Source: Pseudomonadota bacterium (GTDB taxonomy: Bacteria; Desulfobacterota; Desulfovibrionia; Desulfovibrionales; Desulfovibrionaceae). From it: 64,000 nucleotides of DNA. The stretch is taken from positions 1 through 64,000 of the forward strand of contig JAEYTO010000068.1 in NCBI GenBank assembly GCA_023433925.1, written 5' to 3'. This document shows positions 16,825-25,786 of this stretch, in pieces. The first letter of the stretch is position 1; every line of letters begins with the position of its first letter. The position numbers and the translations under genes are program-made. The notes under the pieces were generated by a model. It worked only from the letters and a program-made list of their open reading frames with translations, searched no databases and had not been told where the DNA came from.

Positions 16825-17949
16825 TCACTGGGCCGGGGTTCCCCCGAAGCGTCGTTGCTTGAGGTACAGCTCGTCCGTGGTGATGAGCACGTTGGATGAA
16901 AGGTCGATGCCGTTGCGGACCGCGGATTCCAGGTTGATGATCAGGCGATAGTTGTGCGGCATGATCATGGACAGGTCTCCGGGCCTGGCGCCCGTCAGGC
17001 TGAGGATGATCTGCCTGGCCTGGAAGAGGCCGACGGCGTCGTCGTCGAAGACCAGGAGCCCCATGGTGGCGAAATGCTTGACCTGGTCACGGTCGTCGGC
17101 GGCGAAGGTGGGAATGCGGCCGGCGTCGAGCAGGTCGTAGATGGGCGTGGGATCGACCGATTGCAGATCGACGCAATTCAGGCTGGGGATGAACAGCGCC
17201 TCCGCGCCGCGCGCCAGCAGGTCCTTGACCCCCTCGACGCACTCCTCGACCGTCTCCGCGGCGCTCAGCCTGTCATGCTCGATGACGGTGAAGCCCCTTT
17301 CCCTGCCCACCTCCTGGGCGTCGCGGACATATGCGTATATCTTTCCGACTTCCGTGTTGTTGTACATGAGGCCGAGCTTCTTGAACTTCACGAGCTGGTG
17401 AAAGACGATGAACATGTACGGACCGGCGTCCGTGTTGAGGAAGGTCGTGAAGTTGGGCGCGCCGGAATCGGTCGCGCTCCGCACGATGCCGGCCGCCAGC
17501 GGGTTGCTGATGGAGGCGCCCACGACGGGGAAGGCCCCGGTGTTTTCCGCCAGCGCCGCCTGCGTCGCCTCCGTCCCGAAGCTGAGCAGCAGATCGATAT
17601 CGTCGCGCCGGAATATCTCCCGCACGCGGCCGCGGTATCCGGCGCGGTTCTCCTCGCCCCAGCCGAGGCTGAACCTGAGCTCCGCCGGGAAGGTCACGGC
17701 CTTGTCCCATCCGTGGCGCGCCAGCCCCGCCCTGATCTTCTCCAGCATCAGATCGTAGCTCCAGTACGGCCCCGTCTCCAGGTAGGCCACGCGGAAGATC
17801 CTGCCCGCGGGCGGCGGCGGAAGCTGCTCCTTCCCGGAGACGCCAACGGAACCGGCGTGGCCCGGCAGGGGCTCGGCCAAGGGCGTCAGCAGGACGAGCG
17901 CAAGGAGCAGGGCCTGCAATCCCCGCGTCGTGAAGGGCCGTGACGGCAT
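16825..17949 (-). CDS. Periplasmic solute-binding protein, ABC_sub_bind family (first copy)
   Basis: 374 aa with a clear Sec signal (LQALLLALVLLTPLAEPLPG, cleavage near GHAG). The mature protein starts RIFRVAYLETGPYWSYDLML and follows the periplasmic binding protein type I pattern (two lobes; LLSFGTEATQAAL and YNNTEVGKIYAYVRDAQEVG in the expected places). It is a paralogue of the protein at 12074. The gene begins 3 bases after the stop of the 66-aa membrane protein. An orphan binding protein in an operon with a sensor-MFS fusion suggests it presents ligand to that protein. Confidence 0.88.
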   Translation of the reverse strand: MPSRPFTTRGLQALLLALVLLTPLAEPLPGHAGSVGVSGKEQLPPPPAGRIFRVAYLETGPYWSYDLMLEKIRAGLARHGWDKAVTFPAELRFSLGWGEENRAGYRGRVREIFRRDDIDLLLSFGTEATQAALAENTGAFPVVGASISNPLAAGIVRSATDSGAPNFTTFLNTDAGPYMFIVFHQLVKFKKLGLMYNNTEVGKIYAYVRDAQEVGRERGFTVIEHDRLSAAETVEECVEGVKDLLARGAEALFIPSLNCVDLQSVDPTPIYDLLDAGRIPTFAADDRDQVKHFATMGLLVFDDDAVGLFQARQIILSLTGARPGDLSMIMPHNYRLIINLESAVRNGIDLSSNVLITTDELYLKQRRFGGTPAQ

Positions 17950-17952
17950 GGC

Positions 17953-18153
17953 TCAGCTGCCCCGGCCGCCCGGCTGGCTGTTCCGCGTCTTGCCCTTGAC
18001 CGGGGTCGAGGCGATGACGAGCAGGCATCCGACCGCGGGCGTGAGCAGGAGGCTGGCGAAGAAATAGCCCCAGAAGCCGAGGCGATAGTCCTTGCCCCAC
18101 CAGGCGATGAGCAGGCTGGCGAGGCTGTAGATGATGACCAGCTGTGGATGCAT
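17953..18153 (-). CDS. Small two-helix inner membrane protein (66 aa)
   Basis: Two hydrophobic helices (LVIIYSLASLLIAWW and GYFFASLLLTPAVGCLLVIA) are separated by KDYRLGF, with a short polar tail ending in Gly/Ser. AAGGAG lies 8 bases before the ATG at 18151-18153, which rules out a longer upstream frame. Similar tiny proteins often accompany SPFH proteins or transporters. No family name is assigned. Its close spacing to both neighbours makes it part of the operon. Confidence 0.75.
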   Translation of the reverse strand: MHPQLVIIYSLASLLIAWWGKDYRLGFWGYFFASLLLTPAVGCLLVIASTPVKGKTRNSQPGGRGS

Positions 18154-18190
18154 GGGAGTCTCCTTCCTCGTTCGCGGGGCGCGAAAACGG

Positions 18191-19327
18191 TTATTGCTCT
18201 CCCGGCTTGCCGGCGGGGGCTTGAGGGGTGGCGGATTGCCGCCCGCCTGGGGAGAAGAGGGACTTGAGATCCTGCATGGCCGCGTCCAGGGGGCCGAGAT
18301 CGATGCGCTCGAGGTACCCTCCGGCATCCTTCAGAATGCCATCCGCCGGAGCGGGCGCGGTCCGCTGGTGCGCGGGCTTGAGCAGGGCCGCGCTCCGCCC
18401 GCCCGCGGCATCGGCCGAGCCTTGGGGCATCGGGGCATCGGGATTGAGGATGAGGGGTAGCCCGTCCTTGCCGCCGACCACCACGACCTTGCTGTTGGGG
18501 GACTTGGCCAGTTCGCGCGTGGCTTCGATGCCCTGCCAGCGCAGGAACTGCTCGCTCATGTTCGTGTTGACGGTCTCCTGCGTCATGCGCACGGCCTGCG
18601 CATCGATGAACCTGGCCTTGTAGCGCTCCGCCGCCTCCTGGACCTTGTAGGCCTGGCGGAGGACCTCCTGCTCGGCGACGAACTTCTCGTTGATGGCGGC
18701 CTCCACGACCGGAGGCAGGCGCACGGCGCGGATGAACAGGTTGTCGACGATGATCGGGTTGCGCCCGAGGGCCTCCATCATGGTCACGTGCATGACATCC
18801 TGGATGGAGCGCGAGGTCTCCGAGTAGAAATCGGACTTGTCGTACTGGCTGGAGATGCTGCGCACGGCCGCGCGCAGGGTCGGGATGACCAGCTTCTCGC
18901 GGTAGTCGAGACCGACGGTGGTCAGCAGAACGGGCGTCTTGGAGGGCTCCGGGTGGTAGAGCACGGAGACATCCATCTCCAGGGCGAGTCCATGCTTGGT
19001 GAGCACGGAGAAGGTGTGCATCTCCTCTGTGATGCGGGAATCGAAGACGTAGAGCCTGTCCCAGGGGAACACGAGGTGCGTTCCTTCCGGGTAGACCGTG
19101 TCCATGTCCGTGCCGCCGAGGAATCGCTTGTAAAGCACGCCCACATGGCCGGGCGGGATCAGTATGAGTATGTGAGGCCAGAGCAGCAGCAGGATTATCG
19201 CCATGGCGATGGCCCAGCCCGTGAGCGCGCCCCTGCGCTCGCGCAGCCGAGCGGAAAGCCCGAGCTTGCGTCCGGCAGGCTCGGGAGTCTGCTCCCGCGG
19301 CCCTGCTTCCATCTTGGCTAGAGTCAT
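18191..19327 (-). CDS. SPFH/band 7 (prohibitin-like) membrane protein
   Basis: 378 aa. A basic cytoplasmic N-terminus, one membrane helix (about 38-57, WAIAMAIILLLLWPHILILI), then the SPFH domain (IPPGHVGVLYKRFLGGTDMD onward) and a helical stretch (EAAINEKFVAEQEVLRQAYK). The C-terminal 100 residues are Pro/Ala-rich. Such proteins form oligomeric membrane scaffolds that hold or regulate proteases, transporters and receptors. AAAGGA lies 9-10 bases before the ATG. First gene of the operon that runs to 10563, so it probably organises the sensor-MFS and binding proteins; that role is inferred. Confidence 0.88.
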   Translation of the reverse strand: MTLAKMEAGPREQTPEPAGRKLGLSARLRERRGALTGWAIAMAIILLLLWPHILILIPPGHVGVLYKRFLGGTDMDTVYPEGTHLVFPWDRLYVFDSRITEEMHTFSVLTKHGLALEMDVSVLYHPEPSKTPVLLTTVGLDYREKLVIPTLRAAVRSISSQYDKSDFYSETSRSIQDVMHVTMMEALGRNPIIVDNLFIRAVRLPPVVEAAINEKFVAEQEVLRQAYKVQEAAERYKARFIDAQAVRMTQETVNTNMSEQFLRWQGIEATRELAKSPNSKVVVVGGKDGLPLILNPDAPMPQGSADAAGGRSAALLKPAHQRTAPAPADGILKDAGGYLERIDLGPLDAAMQDLKSLFSPGGRQSATPQAPAGKPGEQ

Positions 19328-19800
19328 CTCGTGTGTCCTTTGCGAGGCCTGCGGTTAGGGCGCTTGGCAAACCGAACAAGAGCGGGCGACGCACACCGTC
19401 AGGCCGTCATCCGGCAGGGCGCCCATGCGGGTGTGAGCCTCCGCGCTCCACTGCCGAGGAGGAACTTTCGTTACTTGTCTCGGCTGCAAAACACCGTGAA
19501 GCAGCTCGGATAGCGTCGCGTTTCATCTCATGGTCAGGGATGCCGCATGCAAGACGTACAGCGCCCGATGGTTGCTGTTTCACATTTTAAAGGTTTTGAC
19601 ATAATGTGTAATTTGTAATAGCCTGTCAAGCGTCCAATAGGGCGTGCCGCATGGCGAACGGCAAGCGATGGCCCGACACCATGGCGACATCAATGCAGTT
19701 TTGTCCGTCCGACCCGGCTTCATTCACACCATGCGCGCCCCTCGCGCCAGACGGAGGCCGCTCGACATCCCCGCGGCTTTCGCTGATGGAGAAGGATGAC
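19328..19800. other. Divergent intergenic region, AT-rich, probable promoters
   Basis: No gene is supported here. The stretch 19575-19625 is markedly AT-rich and contains TTGACA (19596-19601) and the small palindrome ACATAATGT, the likely control region for the SPFH operon (minus) and the small protein at 19801 (plus). A -10 box at normal spacing could not be fixed with confidence. Confidence 0.4.
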
Positions 19801-20286
19801 ATGAAGGACCTTCCAAACACCGTACTGCTGATTTCCATTCTTGTTCTCGCCGGGTGCGCCCTGTTTTTTTCCCTGGCCGCCTTCGCACCGAAAGGCCAGG
19901 TGGAAAAGGCGGATGCCTTGAGGCAGATCACGGAGTTGTACCAGTTCACGCAGGACACCGGGCAATCATACAAGCTGGGGGAAAGGCTCAACCATGTGGT
20001 GAGCGAGCGGGTCGCCTGCTACGGCGATTCCCCCCTGGACCGCCTGGCGAACTGCAACGAGAAATACATCATCGATATCGTCCAGCTCGGCAGGAGCGCC
20101 ATTGTCTCCGCTCCGGACATGGGCCTCTTCATGGAAAAGGTGCGCGCCTGCCCGATCGTGTACAGCGCCTGCATGGGAGACATCGGCAAGGCCGAGGAGT
20201 GCATCGTGCTCGAGGCCCGCTGCATCGACGGGATGTACGATGCCTATTGGCGCGGCAGGCCCTTTTACACGAGCGCCAATCAGTAA
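19801..20286 (+). CDS. Small membrane-anchored protein, possible lipoprotein
   Basis: 161 aa from the ATG at 19801, preceded by GGAGAAGGA; an in-frame upstream start is less likely because the extra residues are low-complexity. The N-terminus MKDLPNTVLLISILVLAGCA has a lipobox-like LAGC, but hydrophobicity continues past the Cys (ALFFSLAAF), so a plain membrane anchor is equally possible. The rest is polar with several Cys (VACYGD, RLANC, RACPIVYSAC, EECIVLEARC), suggesting disulfides in the periplasm. I do not recognise the family. Confidence 0.65.
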   Translation: MKDLPNTVLLISILVLAGCALFFSLAAFAPKGQVEKADALRQITELYQFTQDTGQSYKLGERLNHVVSERVACYGDSPLDRLANCNEKYIIDIVQLGRSAIVSAPDMGLFMEKVRACPIVYSACMGDIGKAEECIVLEARCIDGMYDAYWRGRPFYTSANQ

Positions 20287-20438
20287 GGCAGTTTGACTTT
20301 GAGACGCCCGCTCCGGCGTTGACGGCGCAAGTGAATTGCGCCTACGCCCACGCTGCGGCAGGCCATGCCGGCGCATGGCTTGCGGATCATTTTCAAAAGC
20401 AAAATGCTCCAAGGGCATCCCCGGCTTCGGCCTCGCCA

Positions 20439-21188
20439 TCACGCCTGCGTCCCTCCGGTCCCGGATTCCTCTGGCGCGAGCGCGCTCGCGATGACGCGCG
20501 CCGCCTGCTCCGGCGCGCGCAGGACATGGAAGTGGCCGCCTTCTAGCCCCAACCGCTGAAACGCGCCCGTGGTCATCCGACGCCACAGGTCCATGTCCTC
20601 GGCCTCCACCACGTCCTTGTCGCCGTGCATGGCCGTGATGGGAAAATCCACGGCCTCGACCCTGGCGGGCGCGTAGTTCACGACCGCGGTCAGGTCCGCC
20701 CGCAGCAGGGGCATGAACAGGGTTCGCAGTTCATCGCTCACCACCGCCTCCCGCGGTATCCCCCCGAAGTAGCGCGCGCTCTCGGCCCAGAGCTGCTCGT
20801 CGGACATGCTTTGCAGGTTTTCGGGCGCATAATGCCGTCCCGGCAGACAGCCGCTCGAGATGAAGACATGGCGGGGCGGCAGTCCGGCCTTTTCAAGCCC
20901 GGCGGAGGCCAGGAAGGCGAGCAGCCCGCCGAGGCTGTGGCCGAAAACCGCGTGGCGGGCGTCGGGTGCGCCCCGCAGCGCAGCCTCCATGTGCTTCCGC
21001 ACGTCATCGGCCATGGCGGGAATGGTCGTCAGGAGCGGCTCGCCGATGCGGCTGCCGTGTCCGGGGAGATCCAGGGGAACAGGGCGCGCCGTCCCTGCCA
21101 GATGCTGGAAAAGGCCGGTGTACATGGCCGCGTTGCCGCCGGCATGGGCCAGTACGAAGAGGGTCGTGACCGGCCCCGTCATGCGCAT
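20439..21188 (-). CDS. Type II thioesterase of the PKS-NRPS cluster
   Basis: 249-aa alpha/beta hydrolase that clears wrong or stalled acyl groups from carrier proteins. The nucleophile motif GHSLGG places Ser85; the oxyanion-side segment LAHAGGNAAMY is near residue 13; the acid is in HGDKD, and the catalytic His is in LEGGHFHVL near residue 219. Length and motifs are those of GrsT/SrfD-like proteins. Its start overlaps the end of the exporter gene by 10 bases, so it is the last gene of the minus-strand biosynthetic operon. Confidence 0.93.
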   Translation of the reverse strand: MRMTGPVTTLFVLAHAGGNAAMYTGLFQHLAGTARPVPLDLPGHGSRIGEPLLTTIPAMADDVRKHMEAALRGAPDARHAVFGHSLGGLLAFLASAGLEKAGLPPRHVFISSGCLPGRHYAPENLQSMSDEQLWAESARYFGGIPREAVVSDELRTLFMPLLRADLTAVVNYAPARVEAVDFPITAMHGDKDVVEAEDMDLWRRMTTGAFQRLGLEGGHFHVLRAPEQAARVIASALAPEESGTGGTQA

Positions 21189-22825
21189 GCCGTCTCCATG
21201 TCCCGGACGAACTGCCCGTAGCGCATGGTGAGCACCCTGTCCGCGACCGAGAAGTAGCGGTCGTCATGCGAGATGACGAGGATGGTCCTGCCCTGGGCCT
21301 TCAACTCCGGCAGAAGCTCCTTGTAGAAGACCTCCCTGAAGTGGTGGTCGAAGTCGGCGGCCACCTCGTCGAACAGGAGCACGGGCCGGTCCTCCAGCAG
21401 GACGCAGGCCAAGGCCAGGCGCTTGCGCTGTCCCGAGGACAGCTGCACGCTCGAGAACCTGCCGGTCTTCTCGTCATGACGGACCTTGCCGGACAAGGCC
21501 ATGCGTTCCAGGAGCGCGCGCACGCGCTCCGGCGGCGCGTCCACGCCGTACAGGCCGCCGAAGAGGTGGAAGTCGGGCAGCAGGATGGAGAAGAAAGACC
21601 GGTAGCGGGCCTGGCCCATGACGGAGGCGGGCCTGCCGCTCAGCATGATGTCGCCCGAGGTGAACCGCTCGAGCCCGGCCAGCACGCGCATGAAGGTGCT
21701 CTTGCCGCTGCCGTTGCCGCCCCTGAGGATGACCAGCTCTCCGGGATTCAGCCGGAAGGAGTCCACCATCACGGTGAACGGCTGCGCGCCGTTAGTGTCG
21801 GGATATGCGTAGCGGGCGTTTTCGATGTCGAGGCCGGTGAACTCGCCGGGCGAGTCGGGCGTCGCATCGAGGTCGTCGCGCATGAGGTCGAGGGAGTTCT
21901 CGAAGGCCTCCAGCCCCTGGACGATGAAGGCGCTTCTCGCGGCCATGGGCATGAAGGACAGGAGCCCGATGAGCGGAATGGTGCTGAAGAGCGTGATGGC
22001 CACGATCTTCACGCTCTGCTCGAGATCCATGAGCCCGGTCTGCGGGAGCACGAACAGGAGCGCGCCCACGGGGAAGTAGACCATGAGGCCGTACATGATC
22101 GTGTTCTGTACGCGGTGGCGATCCGTGATGACGCGCTTTGCGATGACCTCGGCCGAAAGGGGCTCGATGACCTGGCTGAAGAAGGCCTGTCGACGCCGCT
22201 CGTGCATCTTGAGTTCGTTGAAACCCTGGATGACGTCCTTGAGAGAGGCCTGAAAGGCCGTCACCGACTCCCGGTAGGTCATGAGCGCGGCGATGAAGCG
22301 TCTGTCGCTGTAGAAGAAAACGACGGCCCCGCCGCCCATGACCAGGAGAACGGCCAGGAGGCCGGCCAGGGAGATGAAGGCCGAGAAGGCCAGGCTACAG
22401 GCCAGCATGGTCAGGCTGGAGATGAACACGGGCAGCATGATGGCGGATTCGTTGATGATGTCCTTGCCGCCCGTGATGGCCTCGTAGATGGCCCCTTGCT
22501 CCAGCCCCTGGAAGTGGGCGTAGCTCGTCCTGCTGATCTTCTCGGCGATGCGGGCCTCGAATCCGGTCACGAGCTCGCGCGCCACGGTGGAGCTGACGGC
22601 CATGGACACGCCCAGGCTCTTGTAGAGCCCCGCGAGGCTGGCCGTGAAGAGCAGGAAATTGCGCAGGGAAACCGAGCCCGTGGTGGCGAGCTCCTCGATG
22701 GAGCTGCTCATGACGTATAGGAGCAGGCCCTGCAGGGCGCCGGCGAAGATCGACGCCCTGAGCAGGCGCTTGCTGTCGGCCCCCGAGCGTCGGATGAGAC
22801 TGAACAGGAATTGGAGTTGTCCCAC
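21179..22825 (-). CDS. Cyclic-peptide-type ABC exporter (SyrD/PvdE family)
   Basis: 548-aa half transporter: a six-helix membrane domain (about 20-310) followed by one ATPase domain. Walker A GGNGSGKST is at 369-377, the signature LSSGQ at 462-466, and Walker B PVLLFDE at 481-487 with the His switch near ISHDD. The layout matches exporters that move peptide siderophore precursors, syringomycin-like lipopeptides and similar products to the periplasm. It begins 18 bases after PKS 2 and overlaps the thioesterase gene, so it is probably the dedicated exporter of the cluster product. Confidence 0.92.
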   Translation of the reverse strand: MGQLQFLFSLIRRSGADSKRLLRASIFAGALQGLLLYVMSSSIEELATTGSVSLRNFLLFTASLAGLYKSLGVSMAVSSTVARELVTGFEARIAEKISRTSYAHFQGLEQGAIYEAITGGKDIINESAIMLPVFISSLTMLACSLAFSAFISLAGLLAVLLVMGGGAVVFFYSDRRFIAALMTYRESVTAFQASLKDVIQGFNELKMHERRRQAFFSQVIEPLSAEVIAKRVITDRHRVQNTIMYGLMVYFPVGALLFVLPQTGLMDLEQSVKIVAITLFSTIPLIGLLSFMPMAARSAFIVQGLEAFENSLDLMRDDLDATPDSPGEFTGLDIENARYAYPDTNGAQPFTVMVDSFRLNPGELVILRGGNGSGKSTFMRVLAGLERFTSGDIMLSGRPASVMGQARYRSFFSILLPDFHLFGGLYGVDAPPERVRALLERMALSGKVRHDEKTGRFSSVQLSSGQRKRLALACVLLEDRPVLLFDEVAADFDHHFREVFYKELLPELKAQGRTILVISHDDRYFSVADRVLTMRYGQFVRDMETACA

Positions 22826-22843
22826 TGCGCACCGCCTGCTTGC

Positions 22844-25786
22844 CTAGCGCTGAAGCAGCTTCTGCTGCTGGGCGCAAATGGCGCTGAATGTTTCGCACTG
22901 CTTCATGGCCAGTTGCACGACGAGGGCCGCGGAGGACAGGGGGCCCTGTTCGGGGGAGGCCGAGGCCCCGCCCTGCCCCGGCGCCTCCGGCGAGACGCCG
23001 GGTGATTCCGGAGCCTGGGCCGCGCCTGCCTGATCTTGTTGGCCGGATGGCGCGGGGGCCACGCGTGCGCGCCGGAAAGCGGTGTAGGGAGCCGCCTCGG
23101 GCATCCACGGGTCAGCGGCCAGCCAGCGCCAGTTCACGTCGAGTCCCAGGGAGAACAGCCTGGCGAGCGCCAGCGCCAAGGGGCGCTGTCCATCGCCGCC
23201 GTTCTGGGCGAAGACCCAGTGCGCCTCGGGCAGGATCTGCCTGCCGAAGCTCGTGAGCGTCGGCCCGGCGCCCATCTCGAGGAAGATGCTCTCGCGGGCG
23301 TTGGTCACGGCGCGGTAGAACTGAACGGGCTGTCTCGTCTGCCTGGTGAAGTAGGCGGGCCAGTCGGCGACGTCTTCCTCGTACTGTCCCGTGCAGCCCG
23401 ACAGGAAGGGGATGGCCGGCCGCGCGAACTCCTGCCCTCGCAGGAAGCGGGTGAAATCGGGAAGCACCGGGTCGAGCAGGGGGCAGTGGAAGGCATGGGA
23501 GACGGGCATGACCCGATGCTCCATGCCCCGCGCGGCCAAGGCGGCCAGGGCCGCGCGCAGCTCCTCCGCGTCGCCGGCGATGGTTACGCTCGACTCTTCG
23601 TTGATCGCGGCGATGCTGACCCCGGCGAACGCGCCGAGCGCGCTCCGCACGTCGTCCTCGCCGCCGAGCACGGCCGCCATGCCGCCTTGCCGCCGGACCG
23701 AGGCCGCGAGCTCGCCCCGCTCCAGGACGATGGCCAGACCCGTTTCGAGCGAGACGATGCCGCAGGCGTGGGCGGCGGCATATTCGCCGATGCTGTGGCC
23801 GAGCGCGGCGGCGGGCCGGACGCCCCGGCAGCGCATGAGCTCGGTCAAGGCCGCCTGATGGGAGTAGATGGCCGGCTGGGTGACGCGCGTCTCGCCCAGG
23901 CGCGGGTCGTCGTCCGCGAACATGACCTCCAGCAGGGAGTGCCCCAGGCGCTTGGATGCCAACGCCTCGCAGCGGTCAAGCACCCGGCGGAACTCCGGGA
24001 AGGCGTCGTACAGGTCGCGGCCCATGCCGGGAGCCTGTGAGCCCTGTCCGCCATAGAGAAAGAGCACGGCTGGCGGCGTATTGGGCTTGGCTCCGCGCGG
24101 GGCCGCGCGCTGCTTCTTGCCCTTCAGGACATGGCGGAGCGCGTCGGCGGCCTCGGCCGCGTCGTCCGCGCACACGGCCAGGCGTTCCCGCAGCAGAGGG
24201 TTGTCGTGCGGGCGCGCGTTGGCGGCCGCGTCGCACAGGGCCTCGAAGGGAATCCCGGCGTCCAGCCGTTCCAGGCTCTGGGCGACGAGCTCGCGGAGCT
24301 GCTCCTCCTCGCGCGCGGAGAGAGGCAGGACGCGGGTGCGCGGATCGCATGGCGCGTCGGGCGAGGCGGCGGGACGTGGGCGCGGCCCTTGCCACGCCGG
24401 CGGGGACTCCACGAGCAGGTGCGCGAGCGCTCCGGAGATGGCGAAGCCGCTGACGCCGGCGATGCGCCGGGCGTAGGATCGCGGCCAGGGGCGGGTCTCG
24501 GTGTTGAGCTCCAGGGACAGCCGTGCCCAGTCTATAAGCGGGTTGGCGGGCTGCGAATGGAGCGTTGACGGCAGCATCCCTTCCCGCACGGCCATGATGG
24601 CCTTGACGAGGGAGGCCATGCCCGCTGCGGCCTCCAGATGCCCTACGTTGCTCTTCACGGAGCCGATGAGCAGCGGCGCGCTTCGGTCAGGCCCGTACAC
24701 GGCGGCCAGGCTTTCCGCCTCGATGGGGTCGCCGATGGGCGTGCCCGTGCCGTGCGTCTCCACATAGGCCACCTCGGCCGGATCGACCTGGGCGTTGGCG
24801 AGGGCTCGGCCGATGACCTGCCGCTGTCCGCGGCTGTTGGGGGCCGTGAAGCTGCGGCTTTGACCGTCGGAGCCCACCGCGCCTCCCAGCAGCAGGGCGT
24901 GGATGCGATTGCCATCCCGCTGGGCGTCCGAGAGCCGTTGCAGGATGAAGGCCGCGCCGCCTTCGCCCCGGCCGAATCCGTCGGCGGCTGCGCCGAAGGC
25001 CTTGCAGCGGCCGTCGGGAGCCAGGGCGTGCATGGCGTTGAGCCAGTGCGAGGGCGTGGGACCAAGCAGCAGGTTCACGGCCCCGGCGAGCGCGAACGAG
25101 CATTCGCCCGCGCGCAGGCTGTTGATGGCGGCCATGACCGCCACGAGCCCTGTGGAGCAGGCCGTTTCGCAGGATACGGATGGCCCGGTCCAGTCGAAGA
25201 AGTGGGTCAGGCGGCCGGCCAGGGCGCTGTGCATGTTCCCGGTCAGGGTGTACGGGTCGTCGGCGGCCTCGCGTTCGGTGCCGAGGATGTCGAAGAGATA
25301 TTCGGCGCCGGTCTTGCCGACGAACACCCCCACGTCGCAGCCGGCCGCGAGGCCGCGCGGCTGTCCCGCGTCCTCGGTCGCCCGCTGGGCTAGCTCCAGC
25401 AGCAGACGGTGCTGCGGGTCGGTCATGCGGGCCTCGGCCTCGGGGATGCCGAAGAACGCGCAGTCGAAGCCGTACAGGTCGCGGCCGAGGAGCGCGGCCC
25501 GGGCAAGGCCGGGAACACGGGGCTGCTTGTCCGGGGCGTGTCGTGAGCGCCATTGGCTCAGGCGCTCCGGGGGCATGTCCGCCACGCTGTCCACCCCTTC
25601 CGACAACTGGCGGTGGAAGGCCTCTGGACTCTCGGCGTCCCTGGGGTGGACGCCGGGAAACACGCAGGCCATGCCGATGACCGCGATGGGCTCGGCGCAT
25701 CGGGACACCTGGGCCTGGAGCTCCAGGATCTTGTCCCGCGATGCGCGCAGCGCCGCCTTGTACTGCTGCTCCTTGTCCGGGGTCAT
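22844..25786 (-). CDS. Type I PKS 2: KS-AT protein lacking an ACP
   Basis: 980 aa. An N-terminal docking-type helix (about 1-28), then KS (30-460) with the triad in ETACSTG (Cys210), THGTGT (His345) and VGHLE (His383). The AT (575-860) has GHSIGE (Ser665) and HAFH (764-767), which predicts malonyl-CoA. The remaining 120 residues are Pro/Ala/Gly/Gln-rich with a terminal helix (MKQCETFSAICAQQQKLLQR) and no carrier or reductive domain. Its acceptor ACP is most likely the one at the start of the NRPS at 41925, so the module is split between two genes on opposite strands. The product would stay as a beta-ketone, the substrate needed by the NRPS aminotransferase. Start coupled to PKS 1 (ATGA). Confidence 0.93.
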   Translation of the reverse strand: MTPDKEQQYKAALRASRDKILELQAQVSRCAEPIAVIGMACVFPGVHPRDAESPEAFHRQLSEGVDSVADMPPERLSQWRSRHAPDKQPRVPGLARAALLGRDLYGFDCAFFGIPEAEARMTDPQHRLLLELAQRATEDAGQPRGLAAGCDVGVFVGKTGAEYLFDILGTEREAADDPYTLTGNMHSALAGRLTHFFDWTGPSVSCETACSTGLVAVMAAINSLRAGECSFALAGAVNLLLGPTPSHWLNAMHALAPDGRCKAFGAAADGFGRGEGGAAFILQRLSDAQRDGNRIHALLLGGAVGSDGQSRSFTAPNSRGQRQVIGRALANAQVDPAEVAYVETHGTGTPIGDPIEAESLAAVYGPDRSAPLLIGSVKSNVGHLEAAAGMASLVKAIMAVREGMLPSTLHSQPANPLIDWARLSLELNTETRPWPRSYARRIAGVSGFAISGALAHLLVESPPAWQGPRPRPAASPDAPCDPRTRVLPLSAREEEQLRELVAQSLERLDAGIPFEALCDAAANARPHDNPLLRERLAVCADDAAEAADALRHVLKGKKQRAAPRGAKPNTPPAVLFLYGGQGSQAPGMGRDLYDAFPEFRRVLDRCEALASKRLGHSLLEVMFADDDPRLGETRVTQPAIYSHQAALTELMRCRGVRPAAALGHSIGEYAAAHACGIVSLETGLAIVLERGELAASVRRQGGMAAVLGGEDDVRSALGAFAGVSIAAINEESSVTIAGDAEELRAALAALAARGMEHRVMPVSHAFHCPLLDPVLPDFTRFLRGQEFARPAIPFLSGCTGQYEEDVADWPAYFTRQTRQPVQFYRAVTNARESIFLEMGAGPTLTSFGRQILPEAHWVFAQNGGDGQRPLALALARLFSLGLDVNWRWLAADPWMPEAAPYTAFRRARVAPAPSGQQDQAGAAQAPESPGVSPEAPGQGGASASPEQGPLSSAALVVQLAMKQCETFSAICAQQQKLLQR

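Noticed and set aside
20324..20342. Terminator after the small protein gene at 19801
   Set aside because: A 7-base stem (GGCGCAA/TTGCGCC) is present but no T-tract follows, so it is too weak to list.
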